A stretch of DNA of 47,478 nt from CAZTTG01 sp964615935 (GTDB taxonomy: Bacteria; Planctomycetota; UBA1135; GCA-002686595), in the NCBI GenBank assembly GCA_964615935.1, contig CAZTTG010000051.1, positions 1 through 47,478 on the forward strand. The letters run 5' to 3'. The notes beneath the pieces were generated by a model that was not told the origin of the DNA, did no database searches, and saw nothing but the letters and a program-made list of their open reading frames with translations. Positions 16,857 through 26,700 of the stretch are shown here, in pieces. Made by a program: the position numbers and the translations under genes. Within the stretch, counting starts at the first letter, position 1. Each line of letters begins with the position of its first letter.

Positions 16857-17995
16857 GGGCCTTCCTGAAGCTCCTGCGGCGGCAGCTCCTGCGCCGCCCC
16901 GGCCGCAACCTGCTCACGGTGCTGGGCACGGCCATCGCCCTGCTCCTGGCGGTCTCCATCGAGAGCCTGAGCCGCGGACTGGACCGCGCCCTCTCCGGGC
17001 CGGACGCGGCGCGCACCCTGATGGTGTACCGCGAGAACCGCTACTGCCCCCTGACCTCCTACCTGCCCGAGCGCTACGCGTCGCGCATCCGCGAGATCCC
17101 CGGCGTGGAGAGCGTGCTGCCGGTCCGCGTGTACCTGAGCAACTGCCGCGCGAGCCTGGACGCGGTCGCCTTCGAGGGGGCGCCCGTCGAGGAGCTCCTG
17201 CGATCGCGGAGCCTGGAGCTGGTCGAGGGAGACCTGGAGCGCTTCCGCCGCGAGGGGAAGGCCGCCCTGGTGGGCCGGGAGTTCGCCGCGCGACGCGGCC
17301 TCGCGCCCGGGGACGGCTTCCGCCTGGGAGACATCGACGTGGACGTGGCCGGCATCTTCGCCTCGAAGGAGGCGGTGGAGGAGGGGCTCATCCTCACCCA
17401 CCTGGAGTACCTCCAGCGCAGCGGACCGGTGGGGCGCCTGGGGACCGTGACCCAGTTCGAGGTCAAGGTGGGCGACGCCGCGCGGGCGCGCGCCGTGGGC
17501 GATGAGATCGACGCGCTCTTCGCGACCGCCGAGGAGCCCACCGATACTCGCGCACGCGTGCAGTTCCTGGAGGACGCCACCCGCGAGCTGCGCGAGATCC
17601 TGCGCTTCGGCCGGCTCTTCGGCCTGGTGTGCGTACTGGTCGTGCTGGCGCTGGTCGCCAACACCGTGCTCATGTCGGTCGAGGAGCGGCGCGGCGAGAT
17701 GGGGGTCCTCCTGACCCTGGGCTACCGCGCCCGGCACCTGGTGGGGATGGTGCTGGGCGAGACCCTGCTCCTGACCCTGGCCGGGGCTCTCCTCGGCCTG
17801 GCGGGCGCCCTGGCGCTGATCCACTTCTCGCGCCTCGCCATCACCGTGGAGGGCATCAGCGTGAGCTTCTCCCTCTCGCCCGCGCTCTTCGCCCAGGCCC
17901 TCTCCGCGGCCGCGGCCGCGGCGGTGCTGGCGGGCATCGCCCCGGCCCTGCGCGCGGCCAGCACCGACCCGAGCCGGCTCCTGAGGGCGGTGTGA
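16853..17995 (+). CDS. FtsX/MacB-type ABC permease, first
   Basis: A 380-residue permease from GTG 16853 (GTGA overlap with the ATPase gene). One N-terminal membrane helix (NLLTVLGTAIALLLAVSIESL) leads into a periplasmic domain of about 200 residues (RTLMVYRENRYCPLTSYLP ... PGVESVLPVRVYLSNC). Three C-terminal helices follow, including VCVLVVLALVANTVLMSVEERRGEMGVLLTLGY, the usual FtsX coupling segment. This is the standard four-helix MacB/LolCE topology without a fused ATPase. It should form a heterodimer with the next gene product. Confidence 0.92.
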   Translation: MRAFLKLLRRQLLRRPGRNLLTVLGTAIALLLAVSIESLSRGLDRALSGPDAARTLMVYRENRYCPLTSYLPERYASRIREIPGVESVLPVRVYLSNCRASLDAVAFEGAPVEELLRSRSLELVEGDLERFRREGKAALVGREFAARRGLAPGDGFRLGDIDVDVAGIFASKEAVEEGLILTHLEYLQRSGPVGRLGTVTQFEVKVGDAARARAVGDEIDALFATAEEPTDTRARVQFLEDATRELREILRFGRLFGLVCVLVVLALVANTVLMSVEERRGEMGVLLTLGYRARHLVGMVLGETLLLTLAGALLGLAGALALIHFSRLAITVEGISVSFSLSPALFAQALSAAAAAAVLAGIAPALRAASTDPSRLLRAV

Positions 17996-17996
17996 G

Positions 17997-19160
17997 ATGA
18001 AGCGCTCCCTGCCCGTCGACTACCCCGTGCTCAACCTGGGCCGCCGGCCGGCGCGGACCCTGCTGACGGCGCTGGCCTGCGCGATGGTGGCGGCCGTGGT
18101 GGCGGCCGCGGTGGCCTTCGGGCGGGGGCTCTCGGAGAGCCTGATGTCCCAGGGGCGCGAGGACGTGGCCATCCTGCTCTCGACCGCGGCCATGCGCGAC
18201 GTGGTCCGGTCGGGGATCTCGCCCGCGGTGGCCGAGCTGGTGGAGGCCAGCGTGCCGGGCGTGCTGGCGGCCTCGCCCGAGGTGCACATGGGCACGAACC
18301 TGCGGATCGGGTCGGCGCCGGGGACCGGGGAGGCCGATCCCGAGCACGCCGGCTTCGTGCGCGGGGTGACCGCGCGCGCCTTCCTCGTGCACGAAGGCGT
18401 GACCCTCCTCGAGGGCCGCCTCCCTGGCCCGGGCGAGGCGATCGTCGGCCGCCTGGCCGCGCTCAAGCTGGGCGTGGCCGAGGAGCTCCTCGAGCCGGGC
18501 CGTTCGCTGCGCATCGAGGGCGGCGAGTTCGAGATCAGCGGCCGCTTCGCCGCGCCGGGCACGACCGTCGAGTCGGAGGTCTGGGTCCCCATGCGCGAGC
18601 TCATGGGCCTCGCCCGGCGGGAGGACGTGTCGGCGGTCTTCGTGCGCACGGACTCCCCCGACTCGGTCGCCGACGTGGAGGTCTTCGCCCGGCGCCGCCT
18701 GGACCTGGAGCTCCTGTGCCTGCCCTCGCGCGTCTACTACGGCGAGATGGCGGCCTACTTCGCCCCCATCGGGGCGCTGGCGGCGGCCATGGCGGCGCTC
18801 ATCGGGATCGCGGTGATCCTCACCGGCGCCAACGCGCTGAGCTCGGCCGTGCAGGATCGCGTCGGCGAGCTGGCGACCCTGCGGGCCCTGGGATACACCG
18901 GGGCGGCGCTCTCGCGCGCGCTGCTCCTCGAGGCGCTGCTGCTCGCCGCCGCGGGCGGCCTCGCCGGGCTGCTGCTCGCCCGCATCGCGCTGGCCGGCAG
19001 CGCCTTCCGCATCGGGATGGGCGCCTTCGCGCTCGAGGTCGACGGCCTGGCCTCCCTGGCCGGGCTCGGCGCCGTGCTGCTGGTCGGCGCGCTGGGCACC
19101 CTTCCCGCGATCCTGAGAACCCTCCGCCTGGGCGTGGCCGCCGCGCTCGAGGCGCCGTGA
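17997..19160 (+). CDS. FtsX/MacB-type ABC permease, second
   Basis: A 387-residue permease starting one base after the previous stop. The topology is the same: first helix ALACAMVAAVVAAAVAFGRGL, a periplasmic domain of about 210 residues, then three helices with SSAVQDRVGELATLRALGYTGAALSRALLLEALLL as the coupling segment. Two different permeases with one ATPase recall LolCDE and DevCA-type pumps. The substrate is not evident from sequence. Confidence 0.92.
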   Translation: MKRSLPVDYPVLNLGRRPARTLLTALACAMVAAVVAAAVAFGRGLSESLMSQGREDVAILLSTAAMRDVVRSGISPAVAELVEASVPGVLAASPEVHMGTNLRIGSAPGTGEADPEHAGFVRGVTARAFLVHEGVTLLEGRLPGPGEAIVGRLAALKLGVAEELLEPGRSLRIEGGEFEISGRFAAPGTTVESEVWVPMRELMGLARREDVSAVFVRTDSPDSVADVEVFARRRLDLELLCLPSRVYYGEMAAYFAPIGALAAAMAALIGIAVILTGANALSSAVQDRVGELATLRALGYTGAALSRALLLEALLLAAAGGLAGLLLARIALAGSAFRIGMGAFALEVDGLASLAGLGAVLLVGALGTLPAILRTLRLGVAAALEAP

Positions 19161-19178
19161 ATCCTCGAATCGAGACGC

Positions 19179-19682
19179 ATGATGCACTGCACGACCCTCC
19201 TCGTGGCCGCGATCGCGGCCCTCGCGCTCTCACCCGCATGCAGCCGCGCTCCCGAGCCCGCGGTCGCAAGCGAGCTCCCCGAGTCCTTCTGGCTGGCGTC
19301 TCCCCCCGAGGATGCGCAGGACGTGATCCTGGCCCGCGTGATGGCGACCGACGGAGCCGAGCTCCTGGTGAAGGGCCGCGTGGGCGAGCTCAGCGACCAG
19401 CGCGCCCAGCTCGAGCTGATGGACACCTCCTTCACGCCCTGCGACGAGCGGCCCGGCGACACCTGCAAGACGCCCTGGGACTACTGCTGCGAGGAGCCCA
19501 CCACCCTGGCCGGCGGCACGGTGGTGGTCGAGTTCCGCGAAGGCGCGGACCTGCTGCGCACGCCGGTGCGCGGCTTCCACGGCTGTGATCACCTGGTCCA
19601 CGCCACGGTCCGCGGCCGCGCCGAGCTGGACGAGGCCGGCAACCTGATCCTGGTGGCCAGCGGGATCCACGTGGTGCCCTGA
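19179..19682 (+). CDS. Cysteine-rich lipoprotein closing the efflux operon
   Basis: A 167-residue exported protein, 18 bases after the second permease. It has a lipoprotein-like signal (LALSPAC, Cys21, a weak lipobox). The core is an OB-like strand pattern (AELLVKGRVGELSDQRAQLELMD) followed by a cysteine cluster, FTPCDERPGDTC then KTPWDYCC (C-x7-C-x6-C-C), and later GFHGCDHLVH. I recall this P-x-DYCCE motif in planctomycete proteins but know no function for it. Being the last gene of a CadC-headed operon, it could be a periplasmic metal-binding partner of the pump; this is inference. Confidence 0.75.
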   Translation: MMHCTTLLVAAIAALALSPACSRAPEPAVASELPESFWLASPPEDAQDVILARVMATDGAELLVKGRVGELSDQRAQLELMDTSFTPCDERPGDTCKTPWDYCCEEPTTLAGGTVVVEFREGADLLRTPVRGFHGCDHLVHATVRGRAELDEAGNLILVASGIHVVP

Positions 19683-19694
19683 GGGCGGCAGCGC

Positions 19695-22007
19695 TCAGCG
19701 GAAGTCGAAGTCGAGTTCGGCCGTCTCGCCGGGCTCGAGAGAGAGGAGGGCGGTCTTCTCGTCGAGGAGGACGAGGTTGCCGGCAGGGCCCGGCTCGTAC
19801 AAGCGGGCGAGCACGGCACAGGAGCCGGCCGGGACCGGGAGCTCGTACGGTCCGGGGCCGTCGCGGCCCCAGACCCTCGCGATCAGGCTCGGATCCCACT
19901 CGGGGGGAATGCGGCCGACGGCGCCCCCTTCGAAGGCGTAGACGTGCCACCGGCAAGGCTCCTCCTTCATGGTGACCGTCCCCCGGATCGTCGAGGGCGG
20001 CCTGCGGAGGTCGAAGTCCTGCGTCGTCTCCTCCCCGGCCTGGGGCACGACCGATGCCGCCGCAAGGAGCTGGCCCGGGTTGTTGGTGCCGAGGTCCAGG
20101 CTCACGGACAGGCGATGGGGGGCGCCGCTCTTCAGGCCGTCGATGCGGTACTGCCCAGCGGCATCGGCGTGCACGTAGCCCGTCTCGCTGGAAGCGTCGT
20201 CCAGGATCCTGACCAGCACGCTCCCCCTCGCGGGTGACCCGTCCAGCGTCAGGCGGCCCCGGACGGAGGCCTCGCGGCCGAGAGCGGCGTGCAGCTCGGT
20301 CACCGCGCCTCCCCGCACGAGGGCGGTCAGCTCCTCCGGCGCGTAGCCCTTGGCCCGGATGGTGAGCATCGCCGAACCCGCGGGCACCGGCTCGATGCGG
20401 AACGCGCCCTCGCGTCCCCACCAGATCGAGTATCCGCCAGACGCGATGAGCCCGACCTCGAAGGCATCGATGGACTCTCCCGTGGCCGCGTCCGCGACGA
20501 TTCCGGCGATGGTCCCCATCTCGATGCCCTGGATCCAGACGCGCAACCCCTCGATGCGAGCGCCGGCGCGCAACGAGAGCGGGGGATTCAAAGCCCGCTG
20601 AGACAGCGGAGTATCGGTGAACACCGCGAACACCGAGATCTCATAGTCCCCTGGAGGCAGATCGGCGACCCGGAAGGCCCCCTCATCGTCCGCCACGATC
20701 GGCCCGGGCACTACCGGGACGGGGACCATGGAGTGATCCGCCGGGTCCGAGATGCCGAGGAGCCTCCACGTCAGCTGCGCTCCCGGAAGGAGCTCTCCGC
20801 GCGTGTCCTCCACCGTTCCGGAGACGGATGCGCTCTCGAAGAGGACGAGGTCGGGCAACAGCAGAGCGCCGTCGAGGAAGGGCGCGGGCAGCGCGTCCGG
20901 ATCGAGGACCATGGACGCGCGCTCCCGCTCGTCCACACCCATGAGCTCGGCGAGGGTGAGGAGACCCTCCGCGATCGAGCGGGCGCTGCGCTCCAGGTGG
21001 ACGGCGAAGGGCGGGGCGAGGATCCGGGCGGACGCGAGGCCGTCCGCCTCGGCGGTGACGGCGTACATGCCGGCGAAGCACCTGCCGGCCCGGACGTACT
21101 CCATCGCATCCTGCAGGGAGGCCGGGAGCAGGCCGCCCAGGCGGTAGCGACCCTGCTCGTCGGTCTCTGCGGTGACGGACGCCAGCCTGAGCGGGTCCCC
21201 GTGCATCCCGTCGGGGATCGGGTCGGGATCCGCGATGGCGACGGCCGTCACCCGCGCGCCGGCGAGGGGGCGACCGCTCCCGTCCAGGACCCGGCCCGCG
21301 ACCGCCGCGCCCTCGCCGGGCAGCTCGAAGTCGACGATGCGGATCTCGCCCGGCTCGAGCCGGAGCTTGCGGTGGAGAAGGCGGTGGTCCGATCGGAGCC
21401 TCGGCAGGTCGGCGCCCGGGACGATCCGCACCTCCCAGTCGCCGGGCGCCAGCAGGTCGAAGGCGTACGCTCCGGCCTCGTCGCTCAGGGCTCGCTGCTC
21501 GGCCGGGACGCCCTCGGACGGCCGGGATCGACTCAGGACGATCTCCACACCCGACAGGGCCCGCCGGGCCTCCTTGCGGAGGACTGGCCCCGCCTCGCCG
21601 AGCCTCGCCTCGATCTGCTTGCCAGTCTCGCCCGGCTGGATGCCCGCGAGCACCTGATACAGCAGCTCGGGGTGGTAGGAGTGCGTCAGCGCGGTCGCGG
21701 TGCCGCGGATCGAGCCCCCCACCCCGACCATCGGCTCATCGGCATGCCCGCGGGGAGCCGCCGCGCGGGGAACGGAGGGGTCGTCGGGTGCTGCGGGGTT
21801 TCGGCCTTCCCCGATCGAGGCCACGCTCTCGAGTTCCTCGACGGGCCGGTCCTCGTCGAGCTCGGCCCGGGCCGGCTCCGGCTCGGCGCTCGACTCCGTC
21901 CCCCCTCCCCGGGATCCGATCCAGATCGCCGCCCCGAGCACCACCAGCAGCAGGGCCGCCAACCAGTGAACCGCAGGTCCCGAGCCGTCGTGCCGCCGCC
22001 TCTGCAT
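19695..22007 (-). CDS. Membrane-anchored carboxypeptidase-regulatory-like repeat protein
   Basis: A 770-residue protein. ATG 22007 is chosen because it directly precedes a basic segment and a membrane helix (VHWLAALLLVVLGAAIWIG), with GGGAG upstream; the longer frame adds 38 low-quality residues. Behind a low-complexity linker come at least five Ig-like carboxypeptidase-regulatory (transthyretin-like) repeats, each with V-G-V-D-G--L-GA-V-V and a D--G-Y-F-DL-PG-Y pattern. Examples are GAAVAGRVLDGSGRPLAGARVTAV, GTVEDTRGELLPGAQLTW, GEYEISVFAV-type ends and RGTVTMKEEPCRWHVYAFEG. Such proteins are surface scaffolds of unknown ligand in planctomycetes. No catalytic domain was seen. Confidence 0.85.
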   Translation of the reverse strand: MQRRRHDGSGPAVHWLAALLLVVLGAAIWIGSRGGGTESSAEPEPARAELDEDRPVEELESVASIGEGRNPAAPDDPSVPRAAAPRGHADEPMVGVGGSIRGTATALTHSYHPELLYQVLAGIQPGETGKQIEARLGEAGPVLRKEARRALSGVEIVLSRSRPSEGVPAEQRALSDEAGAYAFDLLAPGDWEVRIVPGADLPRLRSDHRLLHRKLRLEPGEIRIVDFELPGEGAAVAGRVLDGSGRPLAGARVTAVAIADPDPIPDGMHGDPLRLASVTAETDEQGRYRLGGLLPASLQDAMEYVRAGRCFAGMYAVTAEADGLASARILAPPFAVHLERSARSIAEGLLTLAELMGVDERERASMVLDPDALPAPFLDGALLLPDLVLFESASVSGTVEDTRGELLPGAQLTWRLLGISDPADHSMVPVPVVPGPIVADDEGAFRVADLPPGDYEISVFAVFTDTPLSQRALNPPLSLRAGARIEGLRVWIQGIEMGTIAGIVADAATGESIDAFEVGLIASGGYSIWWGREGAFRIEPVPAGSAMLTIRAKGYAPEELTALVRGGAVTELHAALGREASVRGRLTLDGSPARGSVLVRILDDASSETGYVHADAAGQYRIDGLKSGAPHRLSVSLDLGTNNPGQLLAAASVVPQAGEETTQDFDLRRPPSTIRGTVTMKEEPCRWHVYAFEGGAVGRIPPEWDPSLIARVWGRDGPGPYELPVPAGSCAVLARLYEPGPAGNLVLLDEKTALLSLEPGETAELDFDFR

Positions 22008-22119
22008 CGATTGCTGCTCCCTCGCGAGCTTGATGACCGATCCTACCCGGAATGGCGCCGCCATGCCCCCCCCGGCAGGGCTTGGACCGCGACCGCCCGG
22101 GCGATAGCCTGCAGCCGCC

Positions 22120-22440
22120 ATGGCCCTCTCCCGAGCACCGCAGGCGAACGCGTCCTGGCACCTCTACGTCGTGCGCACGGTCGACGGCGCCCTGTACACC
22201 GGCATCGCCACCGACGTCGAGCGGCGCTTCGGCGAGCACCTCTCGCGCTCCTCGCGCGCGGCCAGGTACCTGAGGGCTCACCGGCCCAGCGAGCTGGTCC
22301 TCAGCCAGCCGGTGGGAGACCGCTCCCTGGCGCTCAAGGTCGAGCACCACTTCAAGCGGCTGCCGCGGCCGGTCAAGCAGCGGGCGGTCGAGGCCGGAGA
22401 GCTGCGCTTCGACCCGGTCACCGGCGAGATCCGCTCCTAG
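22120..22440 (+). CDS. GIY-YIG domain protein (UPF0213/YhbQ type)
   Basis: A 106-residue single-domain GIY-YIG protein. Motifs in order are WHLYVVRTVDGALYTGIATDVERRFGEH (both tyrosines, the TGI variant of YIG, and the catalytic-type Arg), RYLRAHRPSELVLSQP, and KVEHHFKRLPRPVKQ near the C-terminus, where the Glu typically binds the metal. YhbQ-like members are small DNA-associated nuclease-fold proteins of poorly known role. It stands alone, divergent from the scaffold gene. Confidence 0.92.
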   Translation: MALSRAPQANASWHLYVVRTVDGALYTGIATDVERRFGEHLSRSSRAARYLRAHRPSELVLSQPVGDRSLALKVEHHFKRLPRPVKQRAVEAGELRFDPVTGEIRS

Positions 22441-22504
22441 CGGGCACTCGAGGGTCACCCCCCCCCGCGCCCATCTGCTAGGCTTCCGCGGCGGAGACCA
22501 CCAG

Positions 22505-23572
22505 ATGGAAAAGCTGCAGGCCCTGCTCGACTACCTCTCCGACGAGCCCTGGCTGCGCGCCGGGATCACCGTCGTCCTGGCCTTCCTGGCCGCCTTCCTG
22601 ATCGACTGGATCATCAGCCGGCTGCTGCGGGTCATCACGCGGCGCACCCAGACCAGCGCCGACGATCGCCTGCTGGCCATGTGCCACCGGCCGATCCAGA
22701 TCACGGTGGTGCTCTTCGGGCTCTACGTCGCGGTGCTGCAGCTCGATCTGGACGCGGCCGATGCGGAGGCCGGCCGGCAGGAGATGATCATCAGCCTGCT
22801 GCAGTCGATCGGGGTGCTGACGTGGACGATCTTCGCCGCGCGTTTCGGCAAGCTCCTGCTGCACGCCCTGAGCAAGGACACCCGGCGCTTCCAGGTCATC
22901 GAGCCCACGACCCTGCCGCTCTTCGAGAACCTGGTCAAGGTCGTGCTGTTCGCCCTGTGCGTCTACCTGCTGGTCAAGGCCTGGGGCAAGGACGTCTCGG
23001 CGCTGCTGGCCTCGGCGGGGGTCGCCGGTATCGCCATCGGCTTCGCGGCCAAGGACACCCTCTCCAACCTCTTCGCGGGCGTCTTCATCCTCGCCGACGG
23101 GCCCTACCGCAAGGGGGACTTCATCGTGCTGGACAGCGGGGAGCGCGGGCAGGTGGTGCAGATCGGGCTGCGCTCCACGCGCATCCTGACCCGCGACGAC
23201 ATCGAGGTCACCATCCCCAACACGGTCATGGGCGGGGCCAAGATCATGAACGAGACCGGGGGCGTCAGCAAGAAGCGCCGCGTGCGCATCCCGGTGGGAG
23301 TGGCCTACGGCTCCGACGTCGATCGCGTGCGCGAGGCGCTGATGGAGGTGGCCCAGGGCGAGGAGCTGGTCTGCGCCCACCCCGAGCCGCGGGTGCGCTT
23401 CCGGCGCTTCGGCGACTCGGCCCTCGACTTCGAGCTCCTGTGCTGGATCCCCGAGCCGGTGCTGCGCGGACGGGCCACCGATGCGCTGCTGACCGGGGTC
23501 TACAGGCGCTTCGCCGACGAGAAGATCGAGATCGCCTTCCCGCAGCTCGACGTGCACCTGCACCGCTCCTGA
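22505..23572 (+). CDS. MscS-family mechanosensitive ion channel
   Basis: A 355-residue channel. Membrane helices lie near residues 18-38, 60-78, 95-115 and 140-160. The pore-lining region is VSALLASAGVAGIAIGFAAKDTLSNLFAG (small-residue TM3), followed by the beta domain FILADGPYRKGDFIVLDSGERGQV, NTVMGGAKIMNETG and a C-terminal alpha-beta domain. It releases osmolytes on hypo-osmotic stress. The N-terminal part is longer than E. coli MscS (286 residues), as in many YbdG/YnaI-like homologues. Confidence 0.93.
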   Translation: MEKLQALLDYLSDEPWLRAGITVVLAFLAAFLIDWIISRLLRVITRRTQTSADDRLLAMCHRPIQITVVLFGLYVAVLQLDLDAADAEAGRQEMIISLLQSIGVLTWTIFAARFGKLLLHALSKDTRRFQVIEPTTLPLFENLVKVVLFALCVYLLVKAWGKDVSALLASAGVAGIAIGFAAKDTLSNLFAGVFILADGPYRKGDFIVLDSGERGQVVQIGLRSTRILTRDDIEVTIPNTVMGGAKIMNETGGVSKKRRVRIPVGVAYGSDVDRVREALMEVAQGEELVCAHPEPRVRFRRFGDSALDFELLCWIPEPVLRGRATDALLTGVYRRFADEKIEIAFPQLDVHLHRS

Positions 23573-23730
23573 GGCCTTCCGGGCTCCGCGAGCCCCCCCC
23601 AGCGCGGTGAGGCGCGCGCCGCGGCATCCGGGGGTCGTGCGGGTGCGGATTGTCGCCTCCCTCCCCGCGGGGAGCGGTTATCGTGGGGGCAGCGACCCCC
23701 TCACGGCGCCGCATCTCGAAGGAGGATCCC

Positions 23731-26700
23731 ATGAGACGCCTGTCCCCCACCGCCGCGGCCGCACTCGCCTTCCTCGTCGCGGCTCCCGCCCAGCAGCCCC
23801 CGCCCGAGATGCTCGAGCCCCGCGAGGTCCAGCGCGCCCTCGATGCCTGGCGCGCGGAGAACGGCCCCGGCTGGAACCTGCGCCTCGACGAGGAGATCGG
23901 GAGGGCTCGCCTCCTGTTCGGCCACGGCGCCGCCGCCTCGGCGCGACCCGTCAGCGAGGCCGACTGGTTCGGCCTCGCGCGCCGCGTCGCTCGCGAGACC
24001 TGGCCGATGCACGGGATCGATCCGGAGACGCTGGTCGAGCACCGGATCCTGTTCGTCCCCCTGGGCCAGGTCGGGACCAGCGACAAGATGGCGGTCAAGC
24101 TCCGCCAGGAGGTCGACGGCGTGCCGGTGGAGCACGGCTGGCTCAACCTCCTCTTCGACCTCGACGGCGGCCTGCTGGCGGTGGACTCCACCGGCCTGCC
24201 GGGCCTGGCCGGCTTCGACGCCCGGGCCTCCCTGGCGCCGGATCGGGCGCTGTCCCTGGCGCAGGCCCACTTCCGGAGGGACACCGGGCTCCCCCCCACG
24301 ACGGTCGGCGCCCCCGAGCTGATCGTCGCCCAGGTCCGCGAGAGCGGCCTCCGCCGGCCGCACCTCGCCTGGAGGATCGACCTGCAGTATCTCGAGCCCG
24401 ACTTCCAGCCCGAGGGCTGGGAGTACTTCCTCGACGCCGGAGACGGGAGCTTGCTCGATCGGCGCACCAGCATCCACGACGACGTGTCCGGCAACGTCAC
24501 CTCGTGGCTGACGCCGGGCACCCTCCCCAGGACCGCCTACAACGGCGAGGTGAGCGAGGCCATGCCCGACGTGGAGGTCACCAGCACCCAGGGCAACGCC
24601 GTCACCGACGCCAACGGCGACTTCACCATCGTGGGCGCCATCCACCCGCTGCTGGTGACCGTGAAGTACGAGGGCCCCTGGCACGACGCCGACAACAAGT
24701 CCGGCAGCGACTTCGTCCTGCAGCAGACCCTGAACCTGGCCACCGGCAACTCCCTGCGCATGAACCAGTCGTCCCAGCCCCTGGTCACGGCCCAGGCCGA
24801 CAGCGCCAAGTGGGTCTCGGGCCTGCGCAACTGGATCCGGGCCATCGGGCCCACCGACGACACGATGGACTTCCGGGCCAAGTCCAACGTGAACATGAAC
24901 TCCACCTGCAACGCCTACTACAACGGCTCCTCGGTGAACTTCTTCCTGGAGGGCGGCGGCTGCGTGAACACGGCCTACTCCACGGTGGTGGTGCACGAGA
25001 TGGGCCACTGGGCCAACGATCGCTACGGCAGCGGCAACGGCTGGGACGGCTTCGGCGAGGGGTGCGCGGACGTGTTCGCGATGTACATGACCGACCAGCC
25101 CATCGTGGGCGAGGACTTCTTCGGTCAGGGCACCAACATCCGCACCGGGCTGAACACGCGGCTCTTCTGCGGCGACAACAACCGCGGCTGCTACGGCGAG
25201 GTCCACGACGACGGCGAGGTCCTGATGGGGGCCCTGTGGAAGGCGCGCGCCCGGATGAAGCTCACCCTGGGGGCCAGCGCCGGAGCGGCCACCGCGGACG
25301 CGCTCTTCAGCGCCTGGATGAACGTCTACGACGACGGGATGATCCACACCATCGTCGAGGACCACTGGCTGACCCTGGATGACAACGACGGCAACATCTA
25401 CAACGGCACCCCCCACTTCGACGACATCGACGGGGGCTTCCGCGACCAGGGCTTCCCGGGCATCTCACCCCAGTACGTGACCTTCAGCGAAGTCACCATC
25501 CTGGAGGATACCCTGGATCCCGTCAGCCCGCGGCCGGTCGAGGCCGACATCATCGCCACCTACACTCCGCCGGTCATCGGCCCCGAGCTGTACTGGCGCA
25601 CCGGAGGGGGCGGCGCCTACTCCAGCACCCCCATGAGCCTGGTGAGCGGCGACACCTACACCGCCGACATCCCCCCCTACCCCGCCTCCACCCTGGTCGA
25701 CTACTACCTCCGGGCGGAGGACGGCCTGGGGCAGAGCAACACCTTCCCCGACGACGCGCCGGAGGGGACCATGTCCTACATGGTGGGCTCCCTGCGGATC
25801 TACTGCACCGCCAAGACCAACTCCCAGGGCTGCGACCCGGCGATCTCCACCAGCGGCTTCCCCACCACGGGGGGCGGACCGGGCGACCACTTCCACATCG
25901 ACGGCGTCGACTTCCTGAACAACAAGAACGGAATCCTCTTCTACGGCTTCGGGAGCGCCGGATTCCCCTTCCAGGGGGGGTGGATGTGCGTGAAGCCGCC
26001 GATCAAGCGAACCGCTCCGACGACCTCGGGGGGCAACGCCGGGCCGCCCGACTGCTCGGGCAGCTACCACTACGACTTCGGCGCCCGCATCGCCTCGGGC
26101 ATCGACCCCGGCCTGGCGATCGGGACCACCTTCTTCGCCCAGTTCTGGTCCCGCGACCCGGCCTCCAGCCCCTATCCGACCAGCTTGAGCAACGCCGTCG
26201 AGGCGACCATCGCGCCCTCCTCCTCGGGCATGGCCTTCATCCCCGGCGGGGAATTCACCATGGGCGACCACCACGACGTGGGCTCCCCCCACGAGCAGCC
26301 CGTGCACGCCACGCGCATCAGCTCCTTCCGCATGGATCCCGTCGAGGTGAGCAATCAGCAGTACCGGGACTTCCTCGAATCGGCCAACGCGCAGGGCCTG
26401 ATCCGGGTGACCTCGGGGGTGGTCCTGCGGGCCACCGGCAACGGCGAGCCCTACTGCAACACCTCTTCCGCGGATCCCCACAGCCGCATCCTCTGGGACG
26501 GCCTCAACTTCAGCGTGGAGGCGGGCAAGGAGACCCACCCCATGGTCGAGGTGAGCTGGTACGGGGCGGCGGCCTACGCCAACTGGCGGAGCGCCAAGGA
26601 CGGCCTCTCGGCCTGCTATGACCTCGACAGCTGGGAGTGCGACTTCCAGGCCGGGGGCTACCGCCTGCCGACCGAAGCGGAGTGGGAGTACGCCGCCCGC

